Of a DNA stretch of 25,959 nucleotides, positions 24,618 through 25,959 are shown in pieces. A program made the position numbers and the translations under genes. Each line of letters opens with the position of its first letter. Positions within the stretch are counted from its first letter, which is position 1. The notes under the pieces were generated by a model. The model saw only the letters and a program-made list of their open reading frames with translations. It was not told the origin of the DNA and did no database searches. The DNA is from JBDNFP01 sp041689775 (GTDB lineage Bacteria; Bacteroidota; Bacteroidia; Cytophagales; Spirosomataceae): NCBI GenBank assembly GCA_041689775.1, contig JBDNFP010000174.1, positions 1 to 25,959 of the forward strand. Direction: 5' to 3'.

Positions 24618-25834
24618 AGAAGACTCTCCAATCCTTTTAAGAATCGTTCGGCTATTAGTTTTAGTTGATCAAAATCGGCTTTTATTTCGTCGATCGGACC
24701 ACCAAATGCCCCTCGTTGTTCAATCCGCTGTAATAATCCATGCTCCTGGATTCCTATGAGGGAGAAAGAAGATTTTAGTTTGTGCGCAAATACCTTGACC
24801 GCCTTATGCCGGCCTTGTTGGATAGCTTTGTCGAGAAGAGTGATTTCAAGCGGGATTTGCTGAATAAACAGGGCGATTATCTCAGGCTCGAACTCCCAGT
24901 TATCACCCGAAATTTGCTTCAAATAGGTTAAGTCTATCAATGGGCTTGGTGCTGAATACTGAGGAGTTTTCTCATCATCAGACCCTTGTTGAGTTTCCGC
25001 CAGCTCTATTATTTTGTTAAATAATTCCTGAGGAATGAAAGGCTTGGGTACATATTCGTTCATCCCGATGTTTATACATTTATCACGGTCACCAATGAGT
25101 GAGTGGGCCGTCATGGCAATAATCGGCGTGGTTAGCTTCATTACTGTGCGCAGATAGATTGTTGTCTGATAGCCATCCATCTCCGGCATTTGCAAGTCCA
25201 TCAGTATCATATCGTAGCGCTCATGTTTTAACTTCTCAATGGCAACCTTGCCGTTAACGGCTAGATCAGGCACAAACCCAAATTTTTCTAACATCTTTAA
25301 AGCCAGGCGTTGATTCAGGAGGTTATCCTCTACCAGCAGGACTTTAAGTTTTCGGTCGCTGAAAAGGACCTTGCGTTCTGAGGGCCTTTTTAAAACTGCG
25401 GACAGGTCTACTTTCTTAAATGGGAGGGTAAAGTAAAAAGTGGAACCTGCGGTAAGTTTACTTTCGAGTTGTAGTACTCCTCCCTGCAATTCAATGAGAC
25501 GCTTTGAAATACTCAAACCAAGGCCAGTACCTCCGTATTTTCGGGTAGTATCGGTATCGGCTTGGGTAAAGCGCTCAAAAACGGATTCTAGTTTGTCTTC
25601 GGCTATACCAATACCGGTATCTTTTACCTGGAACTGAATCAAACAGTCTTTTTCTGTTTGTTCTACGACCAAAATACTCAGTTGAACCGAACCAACTTCG
25701 GTGAAGTTAAGCGCGTTATTGACCAGATTGATCAGGATTTGATTAATTCGGGTAGGATCACCGTACAATCCCGTGGGGACATCAGGGCCGATTAAATAGT
25801 TAAATGTGAGATTTTTCTCATAGGACTTTCGCAA
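24614..25834 (-). CDS. Hybrid sensor histidine kinase, 5'-truncated (HATPase - receiver - HPt)
   Basis: The frame encodes about 406 residues from a TTG at 25832-25834, and stays open to an in-frame TGA at 25862-25864. Visible are the kinase ATPase domain (N-box RINQILINLVNNALNFTE about 29-46, G-boxes KDTGIGI at 71-77 and GGTGLGLSIS at 101-110), a receiver domain (about 163-280) with phospho-acceptor D213 (LMDLQMPEMDG), and an HPt domain (about 310-400) with H351 (AHKLKSSFSLIG). The HisKA dimerisation domain with its own phospho-His and any sensor part should come next upstream, but no frame in 25862-25959 resembles them. The gene is therefore probably a truncated, non-functional remnant. No ATG fits the start well. 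Confidence 0.75.
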   Translation of the reverse strand: MRKSYEKNLTFNYLIGPDVPTGLYGDPTRINQILINLVNNALNFTEVGSVQLSILVVEQTEKDCLIQFQVKDTGIGIAEDKLESVFERFTQADTDTTRKYGGTGLGLSISKRLIELQGGVLQLESKLTAGSTFYFTLPFKKVDLSAVLKRPSERKVLFSDRKLKVLLVEDNLLNQRLALKMLEKFGFVPDLAVNGKVAIEKLKHERYDMILMDLQMPEMDGYQTTIYLRTVMKLTTPIIAMTAHSLIGDRDKCINIGMNEYVPKPFIPQELFNKIIELAETQQGSDDEKTPQYSAPSPLIDLTYLKQISGDNWEFEPEIIALFIQQIPLEITLLDKAIQQGRHKAVKVFAHKLKSSFSLIGIQEHGLLQRIEQRGAFGGPIDEIKADFDQLKLIAERFLKGLESLL

Positions 25835-25835
25835 A

Positions 25836-25958
25836 TCATGCGAATTTAATAGTTGGCCGGGTCAGTTGCGTGCGCAAATAATCACTTAGCAAACCATACT
25901 TCAATTGATAAACAGTTGTCTGACAGTCGTAAGCGATCTGCGTAAGCCTGAGCCAAAC
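25836..25958 (-). CDS. C-terminal end of an unidentified protein, running off the right edge
   Basis: A minus-strand frame enters from the right edge and ends at a TGA at 25836-25838, giving 40 residues (VWLRLTQIAYDCQTTVYQLK...PTIKFA). It overlaps the upstream end of the kinase remnant in another frame. It does not resemble a HisKA domain. It may be the end of an inserted gene that truncated the kinase, or a chance frame. No family recognised. Confidence 0.3.
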   Translation of the reverse strand, partial: VWLRLTQIAYDCQTTVYQLKYGLLSDYLRTQLTRPTIKFA

Positions 25959-25959
25959 C

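Noticed and set aside
1..25959. CRISPR arrays, tRNA or rRNA genes, and riboswitches
   Set aside because: No regularly spaced direct repeats, cloverleaf-like segments or rRNA-like stretches were seen by eye on either strand; a covariance-model search would be needed to exclude small RNAs.

Overview
The window looks like chromosomal DNA of a Bacteroidota bacterium, most likely of the order Cytophagales (Spirosomaceae/Cytophagaceae-like). The reasons are a SusC/SusD outer-membrane pair with an ECF sigma factor and a FecR anti-sigma factor (DUF4974 type), a DUF5916 barrel protein, PVC-type heme and ASPIC/UnbV proteins, and start codons without clear Shine-Dalgarno sequences. Placement below phylum level is inference. 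Almost everything is on the minus strand, so the sequence reads right to left in transcription order.

Positions 15326 to about 259 hold one long co-directional carbohydrate-utilisation locus. In transcription order it contains an ECF sigma factor, a FecR anti-sigma factor, a SusC transporter with an N-terminal STN signalling domain, a SusD lipoprotein, a 1091-residue FG-GAP/ASPIC-UnbV lipoprotein, an exported amidohydrolase-2 (lactonase-like), an exported CBM9-like/PKD protein, an exported RraA-like aldolase, and an exported enolase-superfamily acid-sugar dehydratase. It ends in a short secreted ORF that looks truncated. The three enzymes could form a lactonase, dehydratase, aldolase sequence for a sugar acid, and all three carry export signals. 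An extracytoplasmic non-phosphorylative sugar-acid pathway is the main functional hypothesis of this window.

Positions 15327-16037 carry no intact gene but hold several scars. There is a 186-bp MITE-like element with perfect 15-bp terminal inverted repeats and a perfect 9-bp target duplication, a plus-strand fragment resembling the N-terminus of another ECF sigma factor, a small perfect hairpin, and a degenerate second copy of the 3' end of the neighbouring cytochrome gene. This appears to be a recombination-prone spot between two loci.

Positions 16038-19862 encode a 1274-residue fusion of a DUF6807 (PmoA-like) domain, a PVC-type beta-propeller, HEAT-like repeats and a CxxCH cytochrome c domain. 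Next come a small proline-rich protein with its own terminator, an MtfA-type zinc peptidase, and a CBM9/DUF5916 outer-membrane protein. Divergent from the last is a plus-strand glycine-rich lipoprotein, which converges on the hybrid histidine kinase remnant through a shared bidirectional terminator. The kinase keeps HATPase, receiver and HPt domains but has lost its sensor and HisKA parts, with an unrelated sequence joined upstream. At the left edge an AT-rich unidentified gene ends on the plus strand, so both window edges look rearranged.
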